Shown one piece after another: positions 8,155 to 14,735 of a stretch of DNA of 19,905 bases. The stretch is taken from contig JALTLP010000129.1 in NCBI GenBank assembly GCA_027001895.1, positions 1-19,905 on the forward strand, written 5' to 3'. The notes under the pieces are model-generated. The model worked only from the letters and a program-made list of their open reading frames with translations, did not search any database and was not told the DNA's origin. The translations under genes and the position numbers were made by a program. Numbering within the stretch: the first letter of the stretch is position 1; each line of letters starts with the position of its first letter. This DNA is from Chromatiales bacterium. GTDB lineage: Bacteria; Pseudomonadota; Gammaproteobacteria; UBA6429; Thiohalophilaceae.

Positions 8155-8256
8155 AGTGGGAACATATTAACGTGTTTTGTGTCAATTAGTGAAGACTCAC
8201 TTATAAGAATGCTGATTTGTTCACAGCTTTAACTGGCAATAAGAGGTATCAGTTAT
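8155..8256. promoter_or_regulatory. Divergent intergenic region, DedA fusion / hydrolase
   Basis: This 102-bp gap lies between genes transcribed away from each other and should hold both promoters. On the + strand, ACTTATAAGAAT around 8198-8210 is a possible -10 region for the hydrolase. A clear ribosome binding site AAGAGG (8241-8246) precedes its ATG by 10 bases. No convincing -35 element was identified. Confidence 0.4.
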
Positions 8257-9696
8257 ATGCGTTATTATTTGATTTTTATCTTGTTGCTGGCCGTCTCGGT
8301 TGTTAATGCTGCAAGTAGTTACGAGGCTGGTTCAGCAGCGAACGCACAAAGTAACTCCCAATACTCCGATGCCAGGCAGACCGGCGCTGCCTTAAAAGAA
8401 TTAGGCCTGACAGAGAACTGTAGTATCGAACCGGTTTTTAATGGCAGAGCCTGCGTCTACGAAACAGGCAACATAGCGAGGCAAACGGTTGTGCTGGTGC
8501 ATGGTCTTAATTCCAGCGCGGCTGTCTGGTATGAGCAGGTTAAAGCATTAAAGAACAAATTCCATGTCGTTACGTTTGATTTGCCTGGCTTTGGCAAGTC
8601 ATCAAGCGATAACCAGTTATACTCGCCTACAAATTTTGCCCGTTTTGTACACCACGTTGTTAAAAAGCATGTTAACAAACCTTTTTATCTTGTTGGTCAT
8701 TCTATGGGGGGAGCTATTGCGTTACGTTACAGTGCAATGCACCCGCACTATGTAAAGCGTTTAATCCTTACCGATGCCGGTGGAATTTTGCATGAATTTG
8801 CATTTGCAAAAAATGTTGCTTTTAAATGGATTAAGCGCCTGCAACAAATGGCAACCGTTGCGATACCCGGTTTACAGGATATGCCAGCCATACACGAAAT
8901 GGCGAACATTTTTTTTCAGAAACTTGATGGTGTTCCGGTTGATATCCGTGATGCTCTGAGAATTCCTGAGTTACGGCAGATTATATTAAAAGGTAACTCG
9001 ATACCGATTGCCGGTGCTGCACTGTCGGTTGAAGACTTTAGTGGTGCTATTCGGAATAATAATATTCCAACCCTGATTATATGGGGTACCTATGATTTGA
9101 TTACACCGGTTCGTACCGCAACTTTGCTTGAAGCAAGAATGCCAAATTCATATTTAAGAATACTGGATCGTTCGGCTCACTCGGGAATGGTGGACGAGCC
9201 GGCTAAATTTAACCGCTTAATGCTGGAACATTTTACTGCAACCGAATCAGAGCTGGAAAAGAGGTACTGGCATTTTCCAGCATTTAAAGAATCAGAGCGT
9301 ATCGGTTTATGTAATAACGAGACGGAAAAAATATTCGAAGGTAATTACCAGCGTATTGAGTTAACCAATTGCAAAAAAGCCATTATAAAGAATGCCAATA
9401 TTGGTTCAATTATTGCGAAAAACTCCTATATCGAAATTGAAAAAAGTCAGATTGTAAGTAAAGACATTGGGCTGGTTTTATATGATTCAACAATCTATGT
9501 AACCGGCAGTCTGGTAAGTGCAAAAATTGCAGTACAGTCGGTACGTAGCCATATGGATTTTGCCGGGGTTGATTTTAAAATTGACGACACTACCATTAAT
9601 AATCTCGGGCAGAGTGACGTGGTTTTTTCGGTAAGCACGATTAATGGAAAAAGTATGCATCGTTATGAAGATTTAACGGTTGCGACACGGTATTAG
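8257..9696 (+). CDS. Secreted alpha/beta hydrolase with beta-helix-like C-terminal tail
   Basis: A 479-residue exported protein. Residues 1-18 are a signal peptide (hydrophobic core ending VVNA). The alpha/beta hydrolase fold spans about 75-330: oxyanion segment VLVHGLNSS (79-87), nucleophile elbow GHSMGG with Ser149, acid Asp280 in WGTYDLITP and base His308 in RSAHSG, a complete catalytic triad. Esterase, lipase or C-C hydrolase activity is possible; the substrate cannot be read from sequence. Residues 350-470 are extra: four consecutive stretches of 19-20 residues (about 367-385, 386-404, 405-424, 425-444) of alternating hydrophobic and polar residues rich in Asn, Ser, Ile and Val, resembling coils of a right-handed beta-helix. 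Cysteines at 55, 66, 352 and 372 could form disulfides, consistent with a periplasmic or extracellular location. It is monocistronic and divergent from the DedA fusion gene. Confidence 0.88.
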   Translation: MRYYLIFILLLAVSVVNAASSYEAGSAANAQSNSQYSDARQTGAALKELGLTENCSIEPVFNGRACVYETGNIARQTVVLVHGLNSSAAVWYEQVKALKNKFHVVTFDLPGFGKSSSDNQLYSPTNFARFVHHVVKKHVNKPFYLVGHSMGGAIALRYSAMHPHYVKRLILTDAGGILHEFAFAKNVAFKWIKRLQQMATVAIPGLQDMPAIHEMANIFFQKLDGVPVDIRDALRIPELRQIILKGNSIPIAGAALSVEDFSGAIRNNNIPTLIIWGTYDLITPVRTATLLEARMPNSYLRILDRSAHSGMVDEPAKFNRLMLEHFTATESELEKRYWHFPAFKESERIGLCNNETEKIFEGNYQRIELTNCKKAIIKNANIGSIIAKNSYIEIEKSQIVSKDIGLVLYDSTIYVTGSLVSAKIAVQSVRSHMDFAGVDFKIDDTTINNLGQSDVVFSVSTINGKSMHRYEDLTVATRY

Positions 9697-9704
9697 TGTT
9701 ATTG

Positions 9705-9730
9705 CGAGAGCATAATATCCCAGCAATCTT
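9705..9730 (+). repeat. ATTGC...GCAATCTT intergenic repeat, copy 1 (degenerate)
   Basis: ATTGCGAGAGC begins the element and CAGCAATCTT ends it, giving complementary ends ATTGC/GCAAT. It is followed by AAGATCTCTCACG and TTCGAGATGAC (to about 9770), the usual continuation of this repeat family as I know it from gammaproteobacterial intergenic DNA. A second, better preserved copy lies at 9859-9890. Confidence 0.55.
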
Positions 9731-9858
9731 GTTTTGATATTCAAGATCTCTCACGTTTAGTTCGAGATGACAAAAAAAGATTTCTCCTTGAGTTAATGTT
9801 TTGTAAATTTTTAAGCAGGCTCTCGCGCATGCAGGCGATACAGTATATTATTCTTGTC

Positions 9859-9890
9859 ATTGCAAGGAGCGTAAGCGACGTGGCAATCTT
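9859..9890 (+). repeat. ATTGC...GCAATCTT intergenic repeat, copy 2
   Basis: The 32-base element has the form ATTGCAAGGAGCG-TAAGCGACGTGGCAATCTT, with complementary ends ATTGC/GCAAT and an internal AGCG...GCGA arrangement. It closely resembles the AAGGAGCGAAGCGACG-type repeats dispersed between genes in many gammaproteobacteria, and is a second version of the element at 9705. Confidence 0.6.
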
Positions 9891-9918
9891 ATTTTATATT
9901 TTTTAAAGGTGTTTATCC

Positions 9919-9933
9919 GTGCCAGCCTGGCAC
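9919..9933. repeat. 15-base perfect palindrome GTGCCAG-C-CTGGCAC
   Basis: Seven-base arms (9919-9925 and 9927-9933) are exact reverse complements around one central C. It immediately precedes the 13-bp hairpin at 9937-9968 and belongs to the same palindromic block. Confidence 0.6.
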
Positions 9934-9936
9934 GTC

Positions 9937-9968
9937 CCCATTTCTTTTGTTTGCCCAAAAGAAATGGG
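9937..9968. repeat. Perfect 13-bp inverted repeat with 6-base loop
   Basis: CCCATTTCTTTTG (9937-9949) is the exact reverse complement of CAAAAGAAATGGG (9956-9968), with loop TTTGCC. Without a following T-run it is not a typical intrinsic terminator. Similar CTTTTG-loop-CAAAAG elements recur between genes in gammaproteobacterial genomes, and a related design (CTTTTTCTTG/CAAGAAAAAG) appears at 10511-10544 here. Confidence 0.75.
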
Positions 9969-9973
9969 TGAAA

Positions 9974-10030
9974 GATTTGCACAGGATGTGTTTATACTGC
10001 GAAGGCCATGGACGGCCGAGAGCAGTAAAA
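9974..10030 (+). repeat. Imperfect repeat unit A (GCACAGGATGTG + GGCCATGGACGGCC)
   Basis: The unit starts ATTTGCACAGGATGTG and contains the palindrome GGCCATGGACGGCC at 10004-10017, then GAGAGCAGT. It aligns over about 55 bases with unit B at 10163-10217, with one indel and roughly three quarters of positions matching by eye. Confidence 0.65.
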
Positions 10031-10106
10031 GGGCACCCGACCCTTCGCCTGACTTACGTCAGGTACCTTCGTTGTTTGAAAAAATCGAGCGTTGCTTGCA
10101 GCTCTC

Positions 10107-10145
10107 GCACATCCCTGTGCTACGCTGCATTCGTACATCCTGTAC
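10107..10145 (+). repeat. Tandem near-palindromes GCACATCCCTGTGC and GTACATCCTGTAC
   Basis: Two short near-palindromes (10107-10120 and 10133-10145), each with a CATCCTG-type centre, sit 12 bases apart. They are inverted-orientation relatives of the GTGCAGGGATGCAC motif found at 9979, 10167 and 10398. Confidence 0.5.
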
Positions 10146-10162
10146 ATCACTCGCGCGAAAAC

Positions 10163-10217
10163 ATTTGTGCAGGGATGCACTTATGCCGCGAAAGCCATGG
10201 ATGGCCGGGAGCGGTGT
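10163..10217 (+). repeat. Imperfect repeat unit B (GTGCAGGGATGCAC + GCCATGGATGGCC)
   Basis: The unit begins ATTTGTGCAGGGATGCAC, holds GCCATGGATGGCC at 10194-10206 and ends GGGAGCGGT. It is a diverged copy of unit A about 189 bases upstream. Several differences between copies keep the palindromes pairing, for example CACAGGATGTG versus TGCAGGGATGCA, suggesting that the fold rather than the exact sequence is kept. Confidence 0.65.
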
Positions 10218-10264
10218 GCTCGCTATGATCTCGATTTTTCCTGCACAACTCAGCTTGGCTAACG

Positions 10265-10279
10265 GGGGTTTAAAACCCC
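10265..10279. repeat. 15-base perfect palindrome GGGGTTT-A-AAACCCC
   Basis: Seven-base arms around a central A are exact reverse complements. No adjacent T-run or gene end explains it. Confidence 0.55.
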
Positions 10280-10397
10280 ACCAACTTAACAGCGTAAAAA
10301 GCTGCAACAATATTCCGACTCAATACATGCGTAGGCTATTCCCCTTAATCGCAGTTCATCGGGCTGGGTTATAAGCGCAAGCGACACCGAAGGGCGA

Positions 10398-10449
10398 GTG
10401 CAGGACGCACGAGCTTTTGCGATCAGGCCATGGAAGGCCTGTCGCAAAA
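10398..10449. repeat. Repeat unit C: GTGCAGGACGCAC plus long bulged hairpin
   Basis: GTGCAGGACGCAC (10398-10410) is followed by a hairpin whose arms are TTTTGCGA-T-CAGGCC (10415-10429) and GGCCTGTCGCAAAA (10436-10449): fourteen pairs with one bulged T and loop ATGGAA. It contains the third GGCCATGG-centred palindrome of this region, so it is a more elaborate version of units A and B. Confidence 0.65.
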
Positions 10450-10510
10450 TGGCCTGAGCATTAACCCACGGCTGAGGAACGTTTTGCGATTAGGGGTGCG
10501 CTTCTTTTTC

Positions 10511-10544
10511 GTCTCTTTTTCTTGCGCAAACAAGAAAAAGGGAC
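10511..10544. repeat. 14-bp hairpin with one G-T pair, loop CGCAAA
   Basis: GTCTCTTTTTCTTG (10511-10524) pairs with CAAGAAAAAGGGAC (10531-10544); thirteen Watson-Crick pairs and one T-G pair enclose CGCAAA. It lies about 130 bases beyond the 3' end of hemL in an orientation that could be transcribed from either side. There is no strong T-run after it, so a terminator role for hemL is possible but not supported by the usual signature. Confidence 0.65.
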
Positions 10545-10676
10545 TCGCAGCTCGCGTAGCGAGTTGAGAAACACAAATAAAATCAAGTCGGCATGAGAGC
10601 CCGCATATAAATACCGGCTTCAACTTCACCGAAACGGTTTTTATTTAGATTCGCTTTTTGTGGGAATGACAATAAA

Positions 10677-11969
10677 TTACAAAGTTTTAAACACAGCCTC
10701 TGCTGCATCTAAAGTATTTTCAATATCTTCATTAGTATGCGCACTGGAAACAAAGCCCGCTTCATAAGCCGAGGGTGCCAGATAAATACCTTGTTCCAAC
10801 ATGCCGTGGTAAAACTTTTTAAAGCGTTCAACGTTACACTGAGAAACTTCGGCAAAATTGGTAACTTGTTCCGCTTCGGTAAAGAACATTCCAAACATGC
10901 CACCGACTTCATTGGTGGTTAAGGCTATATTATTCGCCTTAGCACGTTCTTTCAGGCCTTCTGTTAAAGCCACTACTTTTTCATTAAGTCGTTCGTAGAA
11001 ACCTTTGCTGCTGATTATTTCCAGGTTTTTTAAACCCGCCGCCATTGCTACCGGGTTTCCGGATAATGTGCCCGCCTGGTAAACCGGGCCAGTCGGTGCA
11101 ATTTGTTCCATAATTTCACGCTTACCACCGAACGCACCCACTGGCATACCACCACCAATAACTTTACCCAGGGTTGTTAAGTCGGGTTTAATATTATAAT
11201 AAGCCTGCGCACCACCGAGTGCGACACGAAAGCCGGTCATCACTTCGTCTAAAATTAACACGCTGCCATGCTTTGTGCATTGTTCTCGGAGTGTTTCAAG
11301 AAAGCCGGGTACGGGTGGAATGCAGTTCATATTGCCAGCAACCGGCTCAACGATAACCGCGGCGATTTCACTACCAATTTTGTCAAAGGTTTGTTTAACC
11401 TGTTCAATATCGTTGTAGTTCAGGGTGATTGTCAGTTCGGCAAGTGCAGCCGGCACTCCCGGTGAAGTCGGTACACCCATTGTTAATGCGCCGGAACCGG
11501 CTTTAACCAGTAATGAATCGGAATGGCCGTGGTAACAGCCTTCAAATTTAATAATTTTGTCCCGCCCCGTATAGCCACGCGCCAGTCGCAAGGCACTCAT
11601 GGTCGCTTCGGTGCCGGAACTGACCATACGTACAAGTTCGATAGAATCCATTGTTTCACAAACACGGCGGGCCATTTGCGTTTCAAGCTCGGTGGGCGCG
11701 CCAAAACTTAAGCCCTTATCAAGCACGGCTTCCACGACGTTTAACACATCGTCATGGGCATGGCCAACAATCATTGGCCCCCAGGAAGCAACGTAATCAA
11801 TGTACTTGTTTTTGTCTTCGTCATAGACATAAGCCCCTTTTGCCGATTTAAAAAATACCGGTGTGCCACCCACGCCGTTAAAGGCGCGTACCGGGGAATT
11901 GACACCACCGGGAATACATTGTTGCGCCTGTTCATATAAGTTTGCTGAGTTTTCTAATGAGGCTGACAT
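10677..11969 (-). CDS. hemL: Glutamate-1-semialdehyde 2,1-aminomutase
   Basis: A 430-residue PLP enzyme that converts glutamate-1-semialdehyde to 5-aminolevulinate, the C5-pathway entry to heme. The N-terminal PGGVNSPVRAF (20-30), SSGTEATMSALRLAR (117-131), EGCYHGHSDSLLVKAGSG (143-160), the PLP-contacting DEVMTGFR (241-248) and the Schiff-base lysine K269 in TLGKVIGGGMPVGAFGG are all intact, and the C-terminus FVSSAHTNEDIENTL is canonical. Length is exactly that of the family. The start follows thiE by 23 bases, and thiD-thiE-hemL is a known gammaproteobacterial order, so it is probably the last gene of that operon. No clear intrinsic terminator follows its stop. Confidence 0.97.
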   Translation of the reverse strand: MSASLENSANLYEQAQQCIPGGVNSPVRAFNGVGGTPVFFKSAKGAYVYDEDKNKYIDYVASWGPMIVGHAHDDVLNVVEAVLDKGLSFGAPTELETQMARRVCETMDSIELVRMVSSGTEATMSALRLARGYTGRDKIIKFEGCYHGHSDSLLVKAGSGALTMGVPTSPGVPAALAELTITLNYNDIEQVKQTFDKIGSEIAAVIVEPVAGNMNCIPPVPGFLETLREQCTKHGSVLILDEVMTGFRVALGGAQAYYNIKPDLTTLGKVIGGGMPVGAFGGKREIMEQIAPTGPVYQAGTLSGNPVAMAAGLKNLEIISSKGFYERLNEKVVALTEGLKERAKANNIALTTNEVGGMFGMFFTEAEQVTNFAEVSQCNVERFKKFYHGMLEQGIYLAPSAYEAGFVSSAHTNEDIENTLDAAEAVFKTL

Positions 11970-11992
11970 AATAAAATCCTGTTGATATTGTT

Positions 11993-12616
11993 TTAAAATA
12001 AGGCGTTAAACTTTTCTGCGGCCTGTTTAATATTATTTTGGGCGAATACGGCGTGAATAACGGCAAGCATATCTGCGCCTGTATCGATTAAAACAGGTGC
12101 ATTTTCAACGCTTATGCCGCCAATTGCAACTATCGGAATCTGTATTTGTGACCTTGCCTGTGCAAGTGTTTCGACTTTTGCCGGTGGCGCATCCGGTTTT
12201 GTTTTTGATGGAAAGAAACGACCGAAGGCAACATAGTTTGCCGATTGTTGTTGTGCGGATACGGCCTTATTAATATCGCTATGGCAGGTTATGCCAATAA
12301 TTTTATTTTTTCCCAGCGATTTTCTGGCTGTGTTGATATCAGTATCGGTTTGGCCGAGGTGTACACCGTCAGCATCGGCTTCTAAAGCAAGCTCAACATT
12401 GTCGTTGATTATAAAAATGGCTGCGTGTTTGTTGCATAACGCTTTTAAAGCAAGACATTCTTTTAGCTGTTGCTGTATGCCAGCGGTTTTGTTGCGGTAT
12501 TGAATTATTTTTGCTCCGCCCATAATGGCTTGTTCCACCATATTAACAAGGTTGTTATTACATAGTTGTGGGTCTGTAATAACATACAAGCCACGCAATT
12601 TATTATTAAAGGTCAT
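11993..12616 (-). CDS. thiE: Thiamine-phosphate synthase
   Basis: A 207-residue TIM-barrel enzyme that couples HMP pyrophosphate with the thiazole phosphate to give thiamine phosphate. Diagnostic blocks are GLYVITDPQ near the N-terminus, KIIQYRNK, ADADGVHLGQTD, GITCHS, FGRFFPSKTKPDAP and VAIGGISVENAP, in the normal order. A longer frame begins at 12667, but I prefer ATG 12614-12616: it puts the start ten residues before the first beta strand, has CAGGTTA upstream as a ribosome binding region, and overlaps thiD by only 11 bases. The longer start would add 17 residues with no family counterpart and overlap thiD by 62 bases. It is co-transcribed with thiD and probably hemL. Confidence 0.94.
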   Translation of the reverse strand: MTFNNKLRGLYVITDPQLCNNNLVNMVEQAIMGGAKIIQYRNKTAGIQQQLKECLALKALCNKHAAIFIINDNVELALEADADGVHLGQTDTDINTARKSLGKNKIIGITCHSDINKAVSAQQQSANYVAFGRFFPSKTKPDAPPAKVETLAQARSQIQIPIVAIGGISVENAPVLIDTGADMLAVIHAVFAQNNIKQAAEKFNALF

Positions 12617-13403
12617 CGTTACATAACCTGTATGGGAGTCGCTGACCTTTGCCAGGTTTTTCGGCATGAAGGAGGCTTGTGTGGGTAAAGTCCTGTGCCG
12701 CTTTTAGCGCATCAAATACATTATTATATTTAAGTATATATGCACTGACAGCCGATGCCAGCGTACAGCCGCTACCATGAAACTGGCCGGGCAGGCGAGC
12801 ATAATTAAAAGAGTGTTGTGACTCTTTGCTGTATAAAACATTGCAAATATTGTCAGGGTCTTTTTCATGCTCACCCGTTATTAACACGTACTCGCAGCCA
12901 AGTTTAAGCAATTCACTGGCGCAGTCGTCTATATTATTCTTACCCGTAAGAAACCGGGCTTCCTCTGTGTTTGGGGTTAGTACGGTTGTGTGTGGGATAA
13001 GATCTTCACGAAGTGCGCTGATTATTTTCTCAGTCGATGTATTTGCAGCAAGGTTGGCACCACCCCCGGCTTTTAATATGGGGTCAAGCACGACAGGGAG
13101 GGTTGGCATTGCTTTTACAGTTTCAGCCACCTGCTTTATTATTTTTTCATTTGAAAGCAGGCCAATCTTAATGGCACTGGCCTGTATATCGGCTGTGAGC
13201 GTTTTAACCTGTTGTTTCAGCAAGGCGGCATCGCAACTCTGAATCCGGTAAACATTACGGGTATCCTGTACTGTCAGGCAGGTAATGATGGGTAGTGCAT
13301 GTACCTGCAGTTTTGCCAGGGTTTCTATGTCTGCCTGGATACCGGCTCCACCGCTTGGGTCGAGACCCGAAAATACAAGAACGTTGTGTTGAGTGTCAGT
13401 CAT
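12606..13403 (-). CDS. thiD: Hydroxymethylpyrimidine/phosphomethylpyrimidine kinase
   Basis: A 265-residue ribokinase-fold enzyme that phosphorylates HMP and HMP-phosphate to HMP pyrophosphate, the substrate of ThiE. The N-terminal FSGLDPSGGAGIQADIETLAKL (from residue 11) binds the pyrimidine; VVLDPILKAGGG (104-115), LTPNTEEARFLTG (142-154) and the anion-hole motif GSGCTLASAVSAYI (210-223) complete the ThiD pattern. Length is normal. It heads a probable thiD-thiE-hemL operon and is divergent from the rubredoxin gene. I looked for a TPP riboswitch in the 103-bp upstream gap and did not find one, so thiamine feedback through that element is not supported here. Confidence 0.95.
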   Translation of the reverse strand: MTDTQHNVLVFSGLDPSGGAGIQADIETLAKLQVHALPIITCLTVQDTRNVYRIQSCDAALLKQQVKTLTADIQASAIKIGLLSNEKIIKQVAETVKAMPTLPVVLDPILKAGGGANLAANTSTEKIISALREDLIPHTTVLTPNTEEARFLTGKNNIDDCASELLKLGCEYVLITGEHEKDPDNICNVLYSKESQHSFNYARLPGQFHGSGCTLASAVSAYILKYNNVFDALKAAQDFTHTSLLHAEKPGKGQRLPYRLCNDDL

Positions 13404-13506
13404 TATTTAATTGTATCATTGCTAAATAGGGAGAACGGCAGTGTTTTTATTTTTGCGGTTTTAATTTATGCTTTGAGTTTATCCCAATATATTAAGTGAG
13501 AGTTCA
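13404..13506. promoter_or_regulatory. Divergent thiD/rubredoxin intergenic region
   Basis: This 103-bp AT-rich gap must carry promoters for both directions. I could not assign a confident -35/-10 pair. No TPP riboswitch sequence was recognised, and the gap is short for one plus a promoter. Confidence 0.4.
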
Positions 13507-13680
13507 ATGAGTTTTAAGAAATACGAATGTGATATTTGTGGCTTTATTTATGATGAAGAACTGGGCCTGCCCGAAGAAGGCATCGCGCCGGGTACCGCCT
13601 GGGACGATATTCCTGAAGACTGGCAGTGTCCCGATTGTGGGGTGGGTAAGTCGGACTTTAATATGGTGCAAATAAGCTAG
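13507..13680 (+). CDS. Rubredoxin
   Basis: A 57-residue electron-transfer protein. Four cysteines in two knuckles, C8-D-I-C11-G and C41-P-D-C44-G, bind one iron. The conserved aromatic and glycine residues are present: Y6, the GFIYDEELGLPEEGI stretch, PGTAWDDIPEDWQCPDCGVGKSDF in short blocks from residue 28, with W32 and W39. This is the classic small bacterial rubredoxin, of the type that serves alkane hydroxylases or oxidative-stress reductases. No partner is visible in the window. Its position divergent from thiD-thiE-hemL matches an order known in Pseudomonas-type genomes. The ATG at 13507 is preceded by GTGAGAG about 8 bases away. The codon run is clean to TAG at 13678-13680. Confidence 0.95.
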   Translation: MSFKKYECDICGFIYDEELGLPEEGIAPGTAWDDIPEDWQCPDCGVGKSDFNMVQIS

Positions 13681-13803
13681 ACTTGCTGCTATCCAATATA
13701 TTGCTCATTTGTGGCCTAAATTGGCTGATATATTTAAAGGTTATGTTGCCGTTGGCCGATAATTCAGTAAGTTAGTGCCGCTTAAAAAGTGGTAAAAGAG
13801 GTG

Positions 13804-13832
13804 TTGGACTCGTAAGTTATTGTAATTATTAT
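13804..13832 (+). promoter_or_regulatory. Candidate promoter before the HDOD gene
   Basis: TTGGAC (13804-13809), 17 bases, then TATTAT (13827-13832) forms a plausible sigma-70 promoter with a good -10 and a weak -35. It would give a very short leader of about a dozen bases before ATG 13853. The rest of the 172-bp gap after the rubredoxin gene shows no terminator. Confidence 0.35.
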
Positions 13833-13852
13833 ATAAAGGTCGATTTGCACAA

Positions 13853-14725
13853 ATGATTAGCGCAACAATTTCTTCTGAAAAACCGGATATCAAGTCACTT
13901 GTGAAGGATATTCAGGGACTGGTTTCACTGCCTGAAGTTGCGATTAAAATAAACAGCATGGTTGATGATCCGAGTGTTTCGGTTGATGAAATCGGCAAAC
14001 TTATCAGCCAGGATCCGGCCTTAACGATTCGTATACTGGCTATCGCCAATAGTCCATTTTATGGTTTGTCTGCTGAAATCAGCACTATTTCCCGTGCGGT
14101 TACGGTGCTGGGCACCAAGCAATTAACCGATGTTGTATTGTCTACCGCTACGACCAATGCATTTGCCGGTATCCCTATTCATGTAATTTCTGTTGATGAT
14201 TTTTGGCACCATAGTCTGTATTGCGGTTTGTTAGCTCAGGAGTTATCAAGTAAACATAACCCACCATTGCGTGATTCGATGTTTGTTGCCGGTTTGTTAC
14301 ATGACATTGGCCACCTGGTCATGTTTAATAAAATTCCCGAGCTTATTCATGATGCTTTATTGCGTACCGTTCAGGGCGAGTCGTTACCTTTATATATGGA
14401 AGAACGCGAAGTAATAGGGTTTGACCATGCTCAGGTAGGTGCCGAGTTAGGCCGGGTCTGGAACCTGCCTGCTTACTTAATTGAATGCATGGAATATCAT
14501 CACGAACCTGAGAAGGCCAAAGAGTTTAAGCTCGAAGCTGCAATTATTCATATTGCTAATGTTGTGGCATCTCTACCCTACAGTGATGATATTGATGAAT
14601 CTGACCTGGCTTCGGTGCATGAAAGTTGCTGGAAAGTAACGGATTTAAAACCAGCCGATGTTCAGGCTGCGACCAGTCTCGCCAGAGAAAAAATAGACGA
14701 AATGAAAAAGGCCTATTTTAATTAA
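13853..14725 (+). CDS. HDOD-domain signalling protein
   Basis: A 290-residue cytoplasmic protein consisting almost entirely of an HDOD domain. Helical N-terminal half: LPEVAIKINSMVDDPSVS, ISQDPALTIRILAIANSPFYG (in blocks from residue 49) and SRAVTVLGTKQL. Second half: HHSLYCGLLAQELS, FVAGLLHDIGHLVMF, DHAQVGAELGRVWNLP and MEYHHEP. It keeps several HD-like histidines (HDIG and later HH), more than many HDOD proteins, but the family is generally considered regulatory rather than a phosphodiesterase. There is no attached receiver, GGDEF or EAL domain. HDOD proteins are linked to motility, cell-cycle and stress signalling in gammaproteobacteria; the specific role here is unknown. The ribosome binding site is weak (AAAGG, 14 bases before the ATG). 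It is convergent with hemJ across ten bases. Confidence 0.92.
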   Translation: MISATISSEKPDIKSLVKDIQGLVSLPEVAIKINSMVDDPSVSVDEIGKLISQDPALTIRILAIANSPFYGLSAEISTISRAVTVLGTKQLTDVVLSTATTNAFAGIPIHVISVDDFWHHSLYCGLLAQELSSKHNPPLRDSMFVAGLLHDIGHLVMFNKIPELIHDALLRTVQGESLPLYMEEREVIGFDHAQVGAELGRVWNLPAYLIECMEYHHEPEKAKEFKLEAAIIHIANVVASLPYSDDIDESDLASVHESCWKVTDLKPADVQAATSLAREKIDEMKKAYFN

Positions 14726-14735
14726 GCTGCAACGA

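Larger units (their letters stand above)
9697..10676. repeat. Palindrome-rich intergenic mosaic without genes
   Basis: This 980-bp stretch separates the hydrolase gene from the 3' end of hemL and holds no credible coding sequence. Instead it contains several kinds of short structured motifs: two versions of an ATTGC...GCAATCTT element (9705-9730, 9859-9890), a perfect 13-bp hairpin (9937-9968), five near-palindromes of the type GTGCAGGGATGCAC, three GCCATGG-centred palindromes, a GGGGTTTAAAACCCC palindrome (10265-10279), and two long hairpins (10415-10449, 10511-10544). Phrases such as GAGATGAC and GTGGGAATGAC near its two ends resemble boundaries of intergenic repeats seen widely in gammaproteobacterial genomes. 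The ORFs that cross it are made of these repeats and look spurious. It is probably an assembly of REP/MITE-like or otherwise dispersed elements; genome copy number cannot be judged from one window. Confidence 0.7.

Noticed and set aside
9919..10374. A 151-codon open frame starting at GTG through the palindromic block
   Set aside because: Its codons are made of the repeat units (for example the twice-seen RRPW/RKPW and GSGV-type patches come from the GCCATGG palindromes), it has no ribosome binding site, and other frames are equally open across the same block.
10423..10629. A 68-codon minus-strand frame downstream of hemL
   Set aside because: It runs through two hairpins, has a low-complexity KKEKETKKK-like segment created by the T-rich arms, and shows no domain or start signal.
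12617..12667. ATG 12667 as start of thiE
   Set aside because: It adds 17 residues without family support and a 62-base overlap with thiD; ATG 12616 has a better ribosome binding region and the normal length.
13404..13506. A TPP riboswitch before thiD
   Set aside because: No CTGAGA or ACCTGA...GATAATGC-type conserved segments are present in the short gap.
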